Below are positions 20,082-28,990 of a DNA stretch of 64,000 bases, piece by piece. Numbering within the stretch: the stretch's first letter is position 1; every line of letters starts with the position of its first letter. Origin of the DNA: CADCVT01 sp036389485. GTDB lineage: Bacteria; Actinomycetota; Thermoleophilia; Solirubrobacterales; Solirubrobacteraceae. The stretch lies in NCBI GenBank assembly GCA_036389485.1, contig DASVPR010000059.1, positions 1 through 64,000 of the forward strand, read 5' to 3'. The notes under the pieces were generated by a model. That model was not told the DNA's origin. It did no database searches and saw only the letters and a list, made by a program, of their open reading frames with translations. Both the position numbers and the translations under genes were made by a program.

Positions 20082-21391
20082 TCCGCGGACTCGTTGCGCA
20101 GCCGCCACGCCATCCGGGACTGCAGCGACCACAGCTCGATGAACCCCGGCGAGGCCTGCTGGGAGAACAGCCCGCCGGACTCGGCGAACGTCGCGAGCTG
20201 CGCGTCGTAGACCGCGTGCGGCGACTCCCGCGTCACGACCCGCACGGAGCCCTTGTAGAGCTTCAACCCGATGCGCCCCGTCACCCACTCGTTCACGCTG
20301 TCCATGTACGCGTCGAGATTGGACCGCAGCGGCTCCCACCAGAGCCCCGCGTAGACGAGGTACGCCCACTGCCGGTCCAGAGCCGGCTTGAACTGGTTCT
20401 GATGGATGGTGCCGACGAGCTTCTCGAGCTCCGCGTGCGCGGGCAGCAGGATCGCGGCGGCGGGGACCTCGTAGATGTCGCGCACCTTCAGCCCGACGAT
20501 CCGGTCCTCGATGTGGTCGACGATCCCGACCCCATGCTTCATGCCGATCGACGCGACCCGCTCGAGGAGGGGGACCAGGTCGAGCTCCTCGTCGTTCACC
20601 GCTACCGGGACACCGCGGTCGAACGAGATCGAGATGTGCTCCGGCTCATCCGGCGCCTCCTCCGGCCGCGTGACGAGCTGGAAGACGTCGTCCTCGGGCG
20701 CATGACCCAGGTCCTCGATCCACTTCCCCTCCGACGACCGGCCCCACAGGTTGTCGTCGATCGAGTACGGCGCGCTCTCGACGCCGCCCTTCACGGGGAT
20801 CCCGTGCTCGCGCGCGTACGCGATCTCCTCGTCGCGCCCCATCGCCCACGACCGCACGGGCGCGATGAGCTTCAGCTCCGGCGCCAAGGTCGCGACCGTC
20901 GCCTCGATCCGCACCTGGTCGTTGCCCTTGCCGGTGCACCCGTGCGCGATCGTGTCGCACCCACTGCGCCGCGCGTACTCGACGGCGAGCTTCGCGATCA
21001 ACGGCCGCCCCAGAGCGGTGAAGAGCGGATAGGCCAGGCCGTAGATCGCGTTCGCCTTGATCGCCGGCGCGACGAAGTCGCGAGCGAACTCCTCGCGCGC
21101 GTCGACGACGAACGTCTCGACCGCGCCCAGCCGCCGCGCCTTCCCCTCCACGACCGAGTAGTCCTCCCCCGGCTGCCCGAGGTTGACCGTGAGCGTGATG
21201 ACCTCCGCCTCGTACTCGTCCTGGATCCACTTGAGCATCACGCTGGTGTCCAGCCCGCCGGAGTACAGGAGCAGGACGCGATGGACCTCCTCGTGGTTGG
21301 CCTCGTACGACGCGATCGCCTGCGCGCGCATGCGCTCGGTCGCCTCGGGCGTCGGGATGATGTGGGCGGAGGTGCGTGGGGTCTCGGCCAT
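20078..21391 (-). CDS. argG: Argininosuccinate synthase
   Basis: A 437-residue enzyme joining citrulline and aspartate with ATP to form argininosuccinate, the penultimate step of arginine synthesis. The N-terminal ATP pyrophosphatase loop LLLYSGGLDTSVMLKW (SGGLDTS) is intact, followed by the synthetase motifs HGCTGKGNDQVR and YSIDDNLWGRSSEGKWIED. Length is near that of the longer class of ArgG. ATG at 21391 is preceded by the plus-strand gene at 21441, 49 bases away. It is separated from argCJBD by two plus-strand genes; no argF, argR or argH is present in the window. Confidence 0.96.
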   Translation of the reverse strand: MAETPRTSAHIIPTPEATERMRAQAIASYEANHEEVHRVLLLYSGGLDTSVMLKWIQDEYEAEVITLTVNLGQPGEDYSVVEGKARRLGAVETFVVDAREEFARDFVAPAIKANAIYGLAYPLFTALGRPLIAKLAVEYARRSGCDTIAHGCTGKGNDQVRIEATVATLAPELKLIAPVRSWAMGRDEEIAYAREHGIPVKGGVESAPYSIDDNLWGRSSEGKWIEDLGHAPEDDVFQLVTRPEEAPDEPEHISISFDRGVPVAVNDEELDLVPLLERVASIGMKHGVGIVDHIEDRIVGLKVRDIYEVPAAAILLPAHAELEKLVGTIHQNQFKPALDRQWAYLVYAGLWWEPLRSNLDAYMDSVNEWVTGRIGLKLYKGSVRVVTRESPHAVYDAQLATFAESGGLFSQQASPGFIELWSLQSRMAWRLRNESAD

Positions 21392-21440
21392 GCGGCCAGG
21401 GAGGGTACGGCAGCCACCCGGTCCGGTACCGTCCGGGGCG

Positions 21441-21677
21441 ATGCGGGCAGGCGCCCCCACGCCGGTGCAGGTCAAGCGCGACGAGCTGCACGGCTGCGAC
21501 GGCGCCCTGACCGACGCGCGCAGCCGCCTCGACCGCGCCGCCCAGCGCACCCGCGAGTACCCCGCCGACCGCGAGCTGGACGACCTCCACACCATCAGCC
21601 TGGAGATCGCCCGCCTGCGCCGCCGTCGCGACCGCCTCGCCGCGGAGTTGGTCGCGGTCGAGGCCGAGTGGCAGTGA
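21441..21677 (+). CDS. Small coiled-coil protein of unknown function
   Basis: A 78-residue, highly charged helical protein (RSRLDRAAQRTREYPADRELDDLHTISLEIARLRRRRDRLAAELVAVEAEWQ). It has Leu/Ile heptad spacing suited to a short coiled coil. There is no recognised family. It is coupled to the next gene through a GTGA overlap (21674-21677), so both are likely made together. The ATG at 21441 is one of two plausible starts; a GTG eight codons later would also keep the coil. The divergent partner is argG. Confidence 0.6.
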   Translation: MRAGAPTPVQVKRDELHGCDGALTDARSRLDRAAQRTREYPADRELDDLHTISLEIARLRRRRDRLAAELVAVEAEWQ

Positions 21678-22429
21678 CGGCGCGCCCCGGCGAGGAGGAC
21701 GAGGAGAGCACGCCCGACGGCACGCGGGTGCTGCGGCACGAGGTCCCGGTCGAGGGCGCCGACGAGCTCTCCGGCGGCGACCCCGCGCTGATCGAGGCGG
21801 TGAGCGCGCACGTCGAGCGGCATCTCGGCCCGGTCGGACAGGTCTACCACGAGTTCATCTCGCCGACCGTGCACGTCGACCTGCTCGAGGTGCCGGCGAC
21901 CGGCGAGCGGCCGTTCCAAGTCGTCGTCACGTGCGGGATGGCCGAGCTGCCGATGCGCCCGCCCGAGACGATGGCGGAGTTCACGCACACCGAGCTGTTC
22001 GCGCTGCTGCCGCCGGACTGGCCACTCGACGACGAGGCGCTGAACGACGAGCGCAACTACTGGCCGCTGCGGACGCTGAAGTTCCTGGCGCGCGTCCCGC
22101 ACCTCTTCGACACGTGGCTCTGGGTCGGCCACACGATCCCGAACGAGGATCCGCCCGAGCCGTACGCCGAGGGCACCGAGCTGTGCGGCGCGCTGCTCAT
22201 GCCGCCGATGCTCGTGCCCGAGGGGTTCGAGGTGCTCGAGCGGCCGGACGGCGCGCCGATCCACTTCCTGCTGCTGATGCCGCTGCACGCCGACGAGATG
22301 CAGCTCAAGCTCGACAAGGGCCTCGAGGCGCTGTACGACCGGTTCGACGCCGCGGACCTCTCGCCGATCATCGACCCGGCGCGCCCGAGCACCGTGCAGC
22401 GGCGGCGCAAGCGGTTCGGGCTCTTCTAG
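21674..22429 (+). CDS. Suppressor-of-fused (SUFU) domain protein
   Basis: A 251-residue protein whose C-terminal two thirds match the bacterial suppressor-of-fused family (PF05076). Recognisable are VVVTCGMAELPMRPPE, TELFALLPPDWPLD, FLARVPHLFDTWLWVGHTIPN, and PIHFLLLMPLHADEMQLKLDKGLEALYDRF. Bacterial SUFU proteins are often linked to contact-dependent toxin immunity or have no known role; no toxin gene is adjacent. The GTG start overlaps the small upstream gene (GTGA). The stop overlaps the argD stop at CTAG (22426-22429). It lies in the gap where other actinobacteria carry argF and argR. Confidence 0.85.
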   Translation: MTARPGEEDEESTPDGTRVLRHEVPVEGADELSGGDPALIEAVSAHVERHLGPVGQVYHEFISPTVHVDLLEVPATGERPFQVVVTCGMAELPMRPPETMAEFTHTELFALLPPDWPLDDEALNDERNYWPLRTLKFLARVPHLFDTWLWVGHTIPNEDPPEPYAEGTELCGALLMPPMLVPEGFEVLERPDGAPIHFLLLMPLHADEMQLKLDKGLEALYDRFDAADLSPIIDPARPSTVQRRRKRFGLF

Positions 22430-23550
22430 GAAAGGACGGCGTGGAGGCGACGCAGCGCGTCGTCGACCTCGGCCTCGCTGACGACGAGCGGAGGCAGCAG
22501 CCGGATCGTCGTGGGGCCAGTCGCGTTCACGACGAGCCGGTGCTCGAGCAGGGCGCTCCTCACCAGGTCGGGCGCGCCGCCGCCGTCGACCTCGAACGCG
22601 ATCATCAGGCCGCGCCCGCGGACCGAGGTCACGCGCGGCAGGTCGGCCAGAGCGAAACGCAGGCGCTCCCCCAGCTCGCGGACGCGCGCGTGCAGCGCCG
22701 GATCCTCGAGCACGTCGAGCGCGGCGTTCGCCGCGGCGGCGACCAGCGGCCCGCCCGCGAACGTCGACCCGTGGTCGCCGGGCTCCAGCACGTCCTGGAG
22801 CCGGGCGCCGGTGATCAGCGCCCCGATCGGCACGCCGCCTCCCAACGCCTTGGCGGTCGTCATCGCGTCCGGCACGACGCCGCTGTGCTCGTACGCCCAC
22901 AGCGTCCCGCAGCGCGCCAGGCCGCACTGGATCTCGTCGAACAGCAGCGCGGCGCCGTGCTCGTCGCACGCCTCCCGCGCCGCACGCAGCACGTCGTCGC
23001 CCAGCACGTTCACGCCGGACTCGCCCTGCACCGGTTCGAGCAGCACCGCGGCGGTGCGCGGGCCGACCGCCGCCCGCACGGCGTCTGCGGTCGGGTCGAC
23101 CGCGACGAACCCCGGCACCAAGGGCGCGAACGGTGCCTGCTTGGACTCCTGCGGCGTCGCGCTCAGCGCGCCGAACGTCCGCCCGTGGAACGCGCCGTGC
23201 AGCACGACGACCTCGCCGCCCTGCTTCGCCTTGCGCGCGAGCTTCAGCGCCGCCTCGACCGCCTCGGCGCCGCTGTTGGTGAAGAAGACGCCGCCGCCCA
23301 GCGAGTTCTCCGACAGGCGCGAGGCCAGCCGCACCATCGGCTCGGTGTAGAAGAGGTTCGAGGTGTGCAGCAGGCGCCCCGCCTGCTCGCGGATCGCCTC
23401 GACCACCCGCGGGTGGCAGTGCCCGACCGACGACACGCTGATCCCGCCGAGGAAGTCGAGGTACTCGTTGCCCTCGTCGTCCCACAGGCCGACGCCCTCG
23501 CCGCGCACGAACGTGACCGGCGCGCGCGCGTACGTCCCGAGCAGCGTCAC
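22426..23550 (-). CDS. argD: Acetylornithine aminotransferase
   Basis: A 374-residue class III PLP aminotransferase making N-acetylornithine from the semialdehyde in arginine synthesis. Key features are FFTNSGAEAVEAALKLARK, HGAFHGRTFGALSAT, LLFDEIQCGLARCGTLWAYE (PLP-binding Asp), and the lysine in TTAKALGGGVPIGALI that forms the Schiff base. The GTG start overlaps the argB stop (GTGA, 23550-23547). It is the last gene of the phe-arg transcription unit on this strand and meets the SUFU gene tail to tail. Confidence 0.96.
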   Translation of the reverse strand: MTLLGTYARAPVTFVRGEGVGLWDDEGNEYLDFLGGISVSSVGHCHPRVVEAIREQAGRLLHTSNLFYTEPMVRLASRLSENSLGGGVFFTNSGAEAVEAALKLARKAKQGGEVVVLHGAFHGRTFGALSATPQESKQAPFAPLVPGFVAVDPTADAVRAAVGPRTAAVLLEPVQGESGVNVLGDDVLRAAREACDEHGAALLFDEIQCGLARCGTLWAYEHSGVVPDAMTTAKALGGGVPIGALITGARLQDVLEPGDHGSTFAGGPLVAAAANAALDVLEDPALHARVRELGERLRFALADLPRVTSVRGRGLMIAFEVDGGGAPDLVRSALLEHRLVVNATGPTTIRLLPPLVVSEAEVDDALRRLHAVLS

Positions 23551-24389
23551 TGCGTGACCTTGGTCCCGATGCCGGCGTTCGTGAACAGCTCGAGCAGCAG
23601 CGAGTGCGGGACGCGCCCGTCGACGATGTGCGCCGAGGTGACGCCCTCGTGGATCGCGTCGACGCACGCCTTGAGCTTCGGGCGCATGCCGCCCGTGACG
23701 TCCTCGAGCGCGGCCTCGACCTCGTCGGCCGTGGCCTCCGAGATGAGCGAGTCGTGGTCGTGCGGGTCGCGCAGCCAGCCCTCGACGTCGGTGAGGAAGA
23801 GGACCTTGTAGGCGTTGAGCTTGCGCGCGACCGCCGAGGCCGCCTCGTCCGCGTTGACGTTGTACGAGTTGCCCTCGTCGTCGGCGCCGACCGACGCGAT
23901 CACCGGGATGTAGTCCTCGGCGACGTGCTCGATCACGCCGACGTTCACCCGGTCGATCGTGCCGACGAACCCGATGTCCTGGCCGCCGGGGGCCATCGTG
24001 CGCGCCACGCGGAAGAGCGCCCCGTCGTCGCCGGACAGCCCGACGGCCGGCTGGCCGTGCCGGTTCATCCGCAGGACGATGTCCTTGTTGACCTTGCCGA
24101 CGAGGACCATCTTCGCGATCTCGACGGTCTCCTCGTTGCTCACCCGCAGCCCGCCGACGAAGTTGACCGGCATGTCGAGCCGCTGCATGTAGTCGGTGAT
24201 CGCGGGCCCGCCGCCGTGGACGACGACCGGGTTCGCGCCGCAGTACTTGAGCAGGACCACGTCGCGGGCGAACTCCTCGCGCAGGTTGGGGTCCTCCATC
24301 GCCGCGCCGCCGTACTTGATCACGACCGTGCGGCCGTGGAACTCGCGGATGTACGGCAGGGCCTCGAGCAGCGTCTCGACGTCGCGCAT
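23547..24389 (-). CDS. argB: Acetylglutamate kinase
   Basis: A 280-residue amino-acid-kinase-fold enzyme phosphorylating N-acetylglutamate. Motifs seen: TVVIKYGGAAM (Lys-Gly-Gly phosphate loop), VVVHGGGPAITDYM, NVNADEAASAVARKLNAYKVLFLTDVEG, and TGGMRPKLKACVDAIHEGV (substrate and nucleotide binding). The N-terminal helix typical of arginine-sensitive hexameric forms, LLEALPYIREFHGRTVVIKYGG, is present, so feedback inhibition by arginine is likely by family knowledge. The ATG at 24389 shares its A with the argJ stop (TGATG). Confidence 0.97.
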   Translation of the reverse strand: MRDVETLLEALPYIREFHGRTVVIKYGGAAMEDPNLREEFARDVVLLKYCGANPVVVHGGGPAITDYMQRLDMPVNFVGGLRVSNEETVEIAKMVLVGKVNKDIVLRMNRHGQPAVGLSGDDGALFRVARTMAPGGQDIGFVGTIDRVNVGVIEHVAEDYIPVIASVGADDEGNSYNVNADEAASAVARKLNAYKVLFLTDVEGWLRDPHDHDSLISEATADEVEAALEDVTGGMRPKLKACVDAIHEGVTSAHIVDGRVPHSLLLELFTNAGIGTKVTQ

Positions 24390-25609
24390 CAGGTCGTGTA
24401 GTCCGCGTTGACGTGGATGTACTCGTGGCCGAGGTCGGAGAAGAAGCACTCGGTCTCGGCCCCATCGCCGGGGAGGCCGATCTCGATCTCGACCTCGTCC
24501 CCTTCGAACTGCGCGCTCTCGCCGGTCGCCTGGCCGCCGCTGCACACGGTCGTGCCGTCGATCGCGATGTCGAAGTGGAGCGGGTGCGTGTCGACGAGCG
24601 CCCCGCCGATCGCCTGCGCGATGCGGCCCCAGTTCGGGTCGCCGCCGTAGAGCGCGGTCTTCACCAGCGGGGAGTTCGCGACGGCGCGCGCGACGTGCTC
24701 GACGACCTCGGTCGCCCCGCCGCGGACGACGACGCGACCGATCCGCCGCGACCCCTCGCCGTCCTTCACGATCCGCAGCGCCAGCTGGCGCAGCAGCGCG
24801 TCGAGCGCCTCGCCGAACCGCAGCTCGGCCTCGCTCTCGGGCTCGACGGCGACCCCGGAGGCGCCGTTCGCCATGAGGATCGCCGTGTCGTTGGTCGACA
24901 GCTGCCCGTCGACGCTGATGCGGTCGAACGAGCGCTTGACGCAGACGCCGAGCAGCAGGTCGCAGGTCTCGCTCGAGAGCGCCGCGTCGGTCTGCACGAA
25001 GCAGAGCATCGTGGCGAAGTTCGGCTGGATCATGCCCGCGCCCTTGGCCTGGGCGCTCAGCCGCACGGTGCCGCCGGGCAGCTCGACGTCGAGGGCGACG
25101 TGCTTGTCGAGCTGGTCGGTGGTTCGGATCGCGTGGGCGAGCGCCTCGGCGCCGTCGTCGCGCAGCTCGGGCCGCAGGGCGAGCAGGCCCTTGATGACCG
25201 CCTGGCCGTCGAGCTGCACGCCGATGACGCCGGTCGAGCAGACTGCGACCTGGTCCTCGTGCGCGCCGGCGATCATCGCGCCGCCGCCCTGCATCCGCGC
25301 GGCCTCGTCGAGGCCGCGCCGCCCGGTCGCGGCGTTCGCGTTGCCGGAGTTCACGACGACCGCGCGGAGCGCGTCGAGCCGGCAGCGCTCGCGGGTGATC
25401 GTGACCGGCGGGGCCTGCACGCCCGAGCGGGTGAAGCGCGCGGCGCTCGTCGTCTCGGCCTCGTCGGAGACCACCGCGCCCAGGTCGAGGCCGTCCGGTT
25501 TGATCCCCGCCGCGATCCCGCCCGCGCGGAAGCCCTGCGGCAGCCGGCCGTCCGCGGCCTCGCGCACGTGGTCGGGCCGCTCCACCCAGCGGGAGTCGAA
25601 GAAGCTCAC
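24389..25609 (-). CDS. argJ: Bifunctional ornithine acetyltransferase/N-acetylglutamate synthase
   Basis: A 406-residue Ntn-type autoprocessing enzyme that recycles the acetyl group from acetylornithine to glutamate. The self-cleavage motif KGAGMIQPNFATMLCF is present, with predicted cleavage between A199 and T200; T200 becomes the nucleophile. Downstream NSPLVKTALYGGDPNWGRI is the typical substrate-binding stretch. The GTG start overlaps the argC stop (GTGA). Whether it also performs the first step (bifunctional type) cannot be told from sequence; no separate argA is present here. Confidence 0.96.
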   Translation of the reverse strand: MSFFDSRWVERPDHVREAADGRLPQGFRAGGIAAGIKPDGLDLGAVVSDEAETTSAARFTRSGVQAPPVTITRERCRLDALRAVVVNSGNANAATGRRGLDEAARMQGGGAMIAGAHEDQVAVCSTGVIGVQLDGQAVIKGLLALRPELRDDGAEALAHAIRTTDQLDKHVALDVELPGGTVRLSAQAKGAGMIQPNFATMLCFVQTDAALSSETCDLLLGVCVKRSFDRISVDGQLSTNDTAILMANGASGVAVEPESEAELRFGEALDALLRQLALRIVKDGEGSRRIGRVVVRGGATEVVEHVARAVANSPLVKTALYGGDPNWGRIAQAIGGALVDTHPLHFDIAIDGTTVCSGGQATGESAQFEGDEVEIEIGLPGDGAETECFFSDLGHEYIHVNADYTT

Positions 25610-26595
25610 CGCAGCCCCGCCGTCTCGTCGAGGCCGAACATGAGGTTCAGGTTCTGCACGGCCTGCGACGCCGCGCCCTTCCACAGGTTGTCGATCGCGG
25701 CGAACACGAGGATCTTCCCGGTGCGGCCGTCGACGGTGGCCGAGATGCGGCAGTAGTTCGTGTCGCGCACGTCGCGCACGCCGGGCGGGACGGCGGTCAG
25801 CTCGACGAACGGCTCCTCGGCGTAGGCGCGCGCGAAGAGGTCGGCGATCCGCGCCGCGTCGACCGGCTCGGCCGGCGTCACGTAGCAGGACAGCAGCTCG
25901 CCCTGGTCGATCGGGAGCAGGTGAGGGGTGAACTGCACCGCGGTCTGCGCGCCCGCGGCGGCCAGCTCCTGCTCGATCTCCGGCGTGTGGCGGTGCTTGG
26001 CGACGCCGTACGGGTTGACGTTCTCGTCGACGGTGACGAAGTGCGTCTTCTCGGTCGCGGCCCGGCCGGCGCCCGACACCCCGGTCTTCGCGTCGATGAC
26101 GACGTCGGCGATGACGTCGGCGATCGGCGCGAGCGCGAGGACCGCGGCGGTCGGGAAGCAGCCGGGGTTGGCGACGATGTGCGCATCGCGGATCTGCTCG
26201 CGGTAGCGCTCGGGCAGGCCGTAGACCGCGTGGCCGAACAGCGACGGCGCGCCGTGCTCGCCGTACCACTCCGCGTACGTGCCGGGGTCGCGCAGGCGGA
26301 AGTCGGCGCTGAGGTCGACGACGCGCACGCCCCGCTCGTGCAGCTGCGCGACCGTCGGGGCGCTCGCGCCGTGCGGGTAGGCGACGATCGCGGCGTCGAC
26401 GTCGCCCAGCTCGTCGGGGTCGAACGCGTCGAGCGTCAGGGGCACACGGTGGTACGGGTACAGCTCGTCGAGGCGCACGCCGGCGTCCGAGCGCGACGTG
26501 ACGGCCGTCAGCTCGAAGTCGGGGTGCTCGTGGAGCAGCCGCGCGGCGAGCGCGCCCGCGTACCCGCTCGCGCCGGCGACGACCGCGCTAGGCAC
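25606..26595 (-). CDS. argC: N-acetyl-gamma-glutamyl-phosphate reductase
   Basis: A 329-residue NADPH-dependent reductase producing N-acetylglutamate semialdehyde. The N-terminal Rossmann motif VAGASGYAGALAARLL and the active-site Cys in IVANPGCFPTAAVLAL are intact. HFVTVDENVNPYGVAKHRHTPEIEQEL and NLWKGAASQAVQNLNLMFG follow as in family members. The GTG start at 26595 overlaps the end of pheT by 8 bases (pheT stop 26590-26588), which places arginine synthesis in the same transcript as PheRS. Confidence 0.97.
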   Translation of the reverse strand: MPSAVVAGASGYAGALAARLLHEHPDFELTAVTSRSDAGVRLDELYPYHRVPLTLDAFDPDELGDVDAAIVAYPHGASAPTVAQLHERGVRVVDLSADFRLRDPGTYAEWYGEHGAPSLFGHAVYGLPERYREQIRDAHIVANPGCFPTAAVLALAPIADVIADVVIDAKTGVSGAGRAATEKTHFVTVDENVNPYGVAKHRHTPEIEQELAAAGAQTAVQFTPHLLPIDQGELLSCYVTPAEPVDAARIADLFARAYAEEPFVELTAVPPGVRDVRDTNYCRISATVDGRTGKILVFAAIDNLWKGAASQAVQNLNLMFGLDETAGLR

Positions 26596-28990
26596 GCTGC
26601 TCGACCCCGAGCTGCTCGCGCAGCGTCCCGACCACCGCCGCCATCCGCTCGTCGACCTCCTCGTCGGTGAGCGTCCGGTCGGGCGCGCGGAAGACGAGGT
26701 GCATCGCGAGCGAGTCGCCGTAGACGTCGAAGACCTCGACCTCGTCGGCGTGCCGCGCGGCGACCTCGACGATCTGCGCCGCCGTCACGCCCTCGGGCCG
26801 GACGACGGCGAGGTCGCGCAGCACGGGCGGGAACGTCGTGAACGGCGTGAACGGGACGTCCTGCGGGGCCAGCGAGATCGCGAGCTGCAGGTCGATCTCG
26901 AACGCCGCGACGGTGCCGTCGAAGTCCCACTCGCGGGCGACGAGCGGGTGGACCTCGCCGAGCCACCCCAGCTCGGTCTCGCCGGAGTAGACCCGCGCGG
27001 ACCGGCCCGGGTGCAGGAAGGAATGGGTCCCCTCCCGCGCATCCCAGTCGACGCGCAGCGCGTCGAGCACCGCACCGAGAACCGCCTTCGCGGCGAAGAA
27101 GTCCCACCGCGCGTCCTCGTCGTACCTCCAGGACTCGGGCCGCTGGCGGCCGGTGAGGATGGCGCCGAGCGCGTCGACCTCGAGCGGCAGGGCCGAGCCG
27201 CGGCGCTCGGCCTCGGTCGTCGCGGGCTTCTCGGCGTCGAGGTAGATGGCGCCGCGCTCGAAGAGCGCCAGGTCGTGGCGGCCCCGGGCGAGGTTGTAGC
27301 GCGCGGCGTCGAGCAGCGAGCCGAGCAGCGTCGTGCGCAGCACGCTCATGTCCTCGCTCATCGGGTTCTCGAGCCTCACGAAGGCGCGCCGCGGGTCGTC
27401 GGGCGGCAGGCGCAGCCGCTCGGCGACGCCCGGCTCCGTGAACGACCACCCGACGACCTCGTGCAGGCCGCGGCCGGTCAGCGCGTCCTCGGCCCGGCGG
27501 CGTGCGCGCAGCACCGGCGACAGCCGGCCGCTGACGCCGTTGCGCGACGGCAGCGTCGCGGGGAGCTTGTCGAGGCCCTCGATCCGCGCGACCTCCTCGA
27601 CGAGGTCGGCCTCGCGCGTGACGTCGGCGCGGCGGAAGTGCGGGACGACGACGTCGAGGTGGTCGCTCCCTTCCTCGACCCAGAACCCGAGGGCGCGCAG
27701 GATCTCGGCCTGGCGCTCGCGCGGGATCGTCATCCCGAGCAGCTGCTCGGTCCGGTCGGGCCGCAGCGCGAGCGGCTCGGGCTCCTGCCCCCGCCCGCCG
27801 ACGTCGATCGTGCCCGGCGCGACGCGCGCGCCGCACAGCTCGATCATCAGCTTCGTGGCGACCGCCTGGGCCTCCATCGGCTGCTCGGTCGACAGCCCCT
27901 TCTCGAAACGCCCGCTCGCCTCGCTGCGCAGGCCGAGCCGCGTCGACGTGCGGTGGATCGTCGGCGCGTGCCAGGCGGCGACCTCGAGCAGCACGCGCGT
28001 CGTGTCGTCCGCGACCTCCGAGCGCGCGCCGCCCATGACCCCGGCGAGCGACGTCGGGCCATCGGCGTCGTCGATGACGATCTCGCCCTCCTGCAGCGTG
28101 CGCGTCTGGCCGTCGAGGGTGTCGATCGTCTCGCCCTCGCGCGCGGCGCGCACGACGAGCCGCTGCCCGGCGACGCGGTCGAGGTCGAACGCGTGCAGCG
28201 GCTGGCCGGTCAGCAGCATCACGTAGTTCGTGATGTCGACGACGTTCGAGATCGGGCGCATCCCGGCCGCGGTCAGGCGGGCCTTGAGCCACGGCGGCGA
28301 CGGGCCGATCGTCACGTCCTCGAACACGCGCGCGGTGAACCGCGGGCAGAGGTCCGGGACCTCGACCGCGACGCCGGCGCCCTCGACGTCGCCGTGCGTG
28401 CCGGGGTCGTCCGCCCACGGCGGTGGCCGCAGCTCCGCGCCGGTGGTGGCGTGCACCTCGCGCGCGATGCCGTAGACGCCCAGGCAGTCCGGCCGGTTCG
28501 GCGTGATCTCGAACTCGAGGACGTCGGTGGCGAGCGGCAGCACGTCGGTCAGCGGGGCGCCCGGCTCGGTGCCGCCGTCGAGCACGAGGATGCCGGTGTG
28601 GTCGTCGCCGAGCCCCAGCTCGCGCTCGGACAGGATCATCCCCTTCGACACGACCCCGCGCAGCTTCGCCTTCTTGATCTTCGTGCCGTCGGGCAGCACG
28701 CCGCCCGGCTGGACCACGGCGACGAGCTGCCCCGCCGCGACGTTCGGCGCGCCGCACACGATCGTGCTCGTCGAGCCGCCGAGGTCCACCTCGCAGACGG
28801 TCAGCCGGTCGGCGTCGGGATGCTTCTCGGCGGACGCCACGCGGCCCACGCGGAAGTGGTCGGCCGAGCCGACGCCGTGCACGTGGACGGCCTCGAGCTT
28901 CGTCCCGGTCATCGTGAGCGCCTCACCCAACTCCCGCGCGGGAAGCTGCGCGTCGGCGTACTCGCTCAGCCACTCGAGCGGGACCCTCAT
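26588..28990 (-). CDS. pheT: Phenylalanyl-tRNA synthetase beta subunit
   Basis: An 800-residue beta chain of the alpha2-beta2 PheRS. Domain order is as expected: N-terminal MRVPLEWLSEYAD; tRNA-binding OB-fold at about 40-150 (VGRVASAEKHPDADRLTVCEVD); B3/4 editing domain at about 200-370 (ISNVVDITNYVMLLTGQPLHAFDLD); B5 domain near 400-470; core; and a C-terminal FDX-ACB domain at about 705-800 (FTTFPPVLRDLAVV). Editing-domain motifs look complete. The ATG start overlaps the pheS stop (ATGA at 28990-28987). Its 3' end overlaps argC. Confidence 0.97.
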   Translation of the reverse strand: MRVPLEWLSEYADAQLPARELGEALTMTGTKLEAVHVHGVGSADHFRVGRVASAEKHPDADRLTVCEVDLGGSTSTIVCGAPNVAAGQLVAVVQPGGVLPDGTKIKKAKLRGVVSKGMILSERELGLGDDHTGILVLDGGTEPGAPLTDVLPLATDVLEFEITPNRPDCLGVYGIAREVHATTGAELRPPPWADDPGTHGDVEGAGVAVEVPDLCPRFTARVFEDVTIGPSPPWLKARLTAAGMRPISNVVDITNYVMLLTGQPLHAFDLDRVAGQRLVVRAAREGETIDTLDGQTRTLQEGEIVIDDADGPTSLAGVMGGARSEVADDTTRVLLEVAAWHAPTIHRTSTRLGLRSEASGRFEKGLSTEQPMEAQAVATKLMIELCGARVAPGTIDVGGRGQEPEPLALRPDRTEQLLGMTIPRERQAEILRALGFWVEEGSDHLDVVVPHFRRADVTREADLVEEVARIEGLDKLPATLPSRNGVSGRLSPVLRARRRAEDALTGRGLHEVVGWSFTEPGVAERLRLPPDDPRRAFVRLENPMSEDMSVLRTTLLGSLLDAARYNLARGRHDLALFERGAIYLDAEKPATTEAERRGSALPLEVDALGAILTGRQRPESWRYDEDARWDFFAAKAVLGAVLDALRVDWDAREGTHSFLHPGRSARVYSGETELGWLGEVHPLVAREWDFDGTVAAFEIDLQLAISLAPQDVPFTPFTTFPPVLRDLAVVRPEGVTAAQIVEVAARHADEVEVFDVYGDSLAMHLVFRAPDRTLTDEEVDERMAAVVGTLREQLGVEQRA

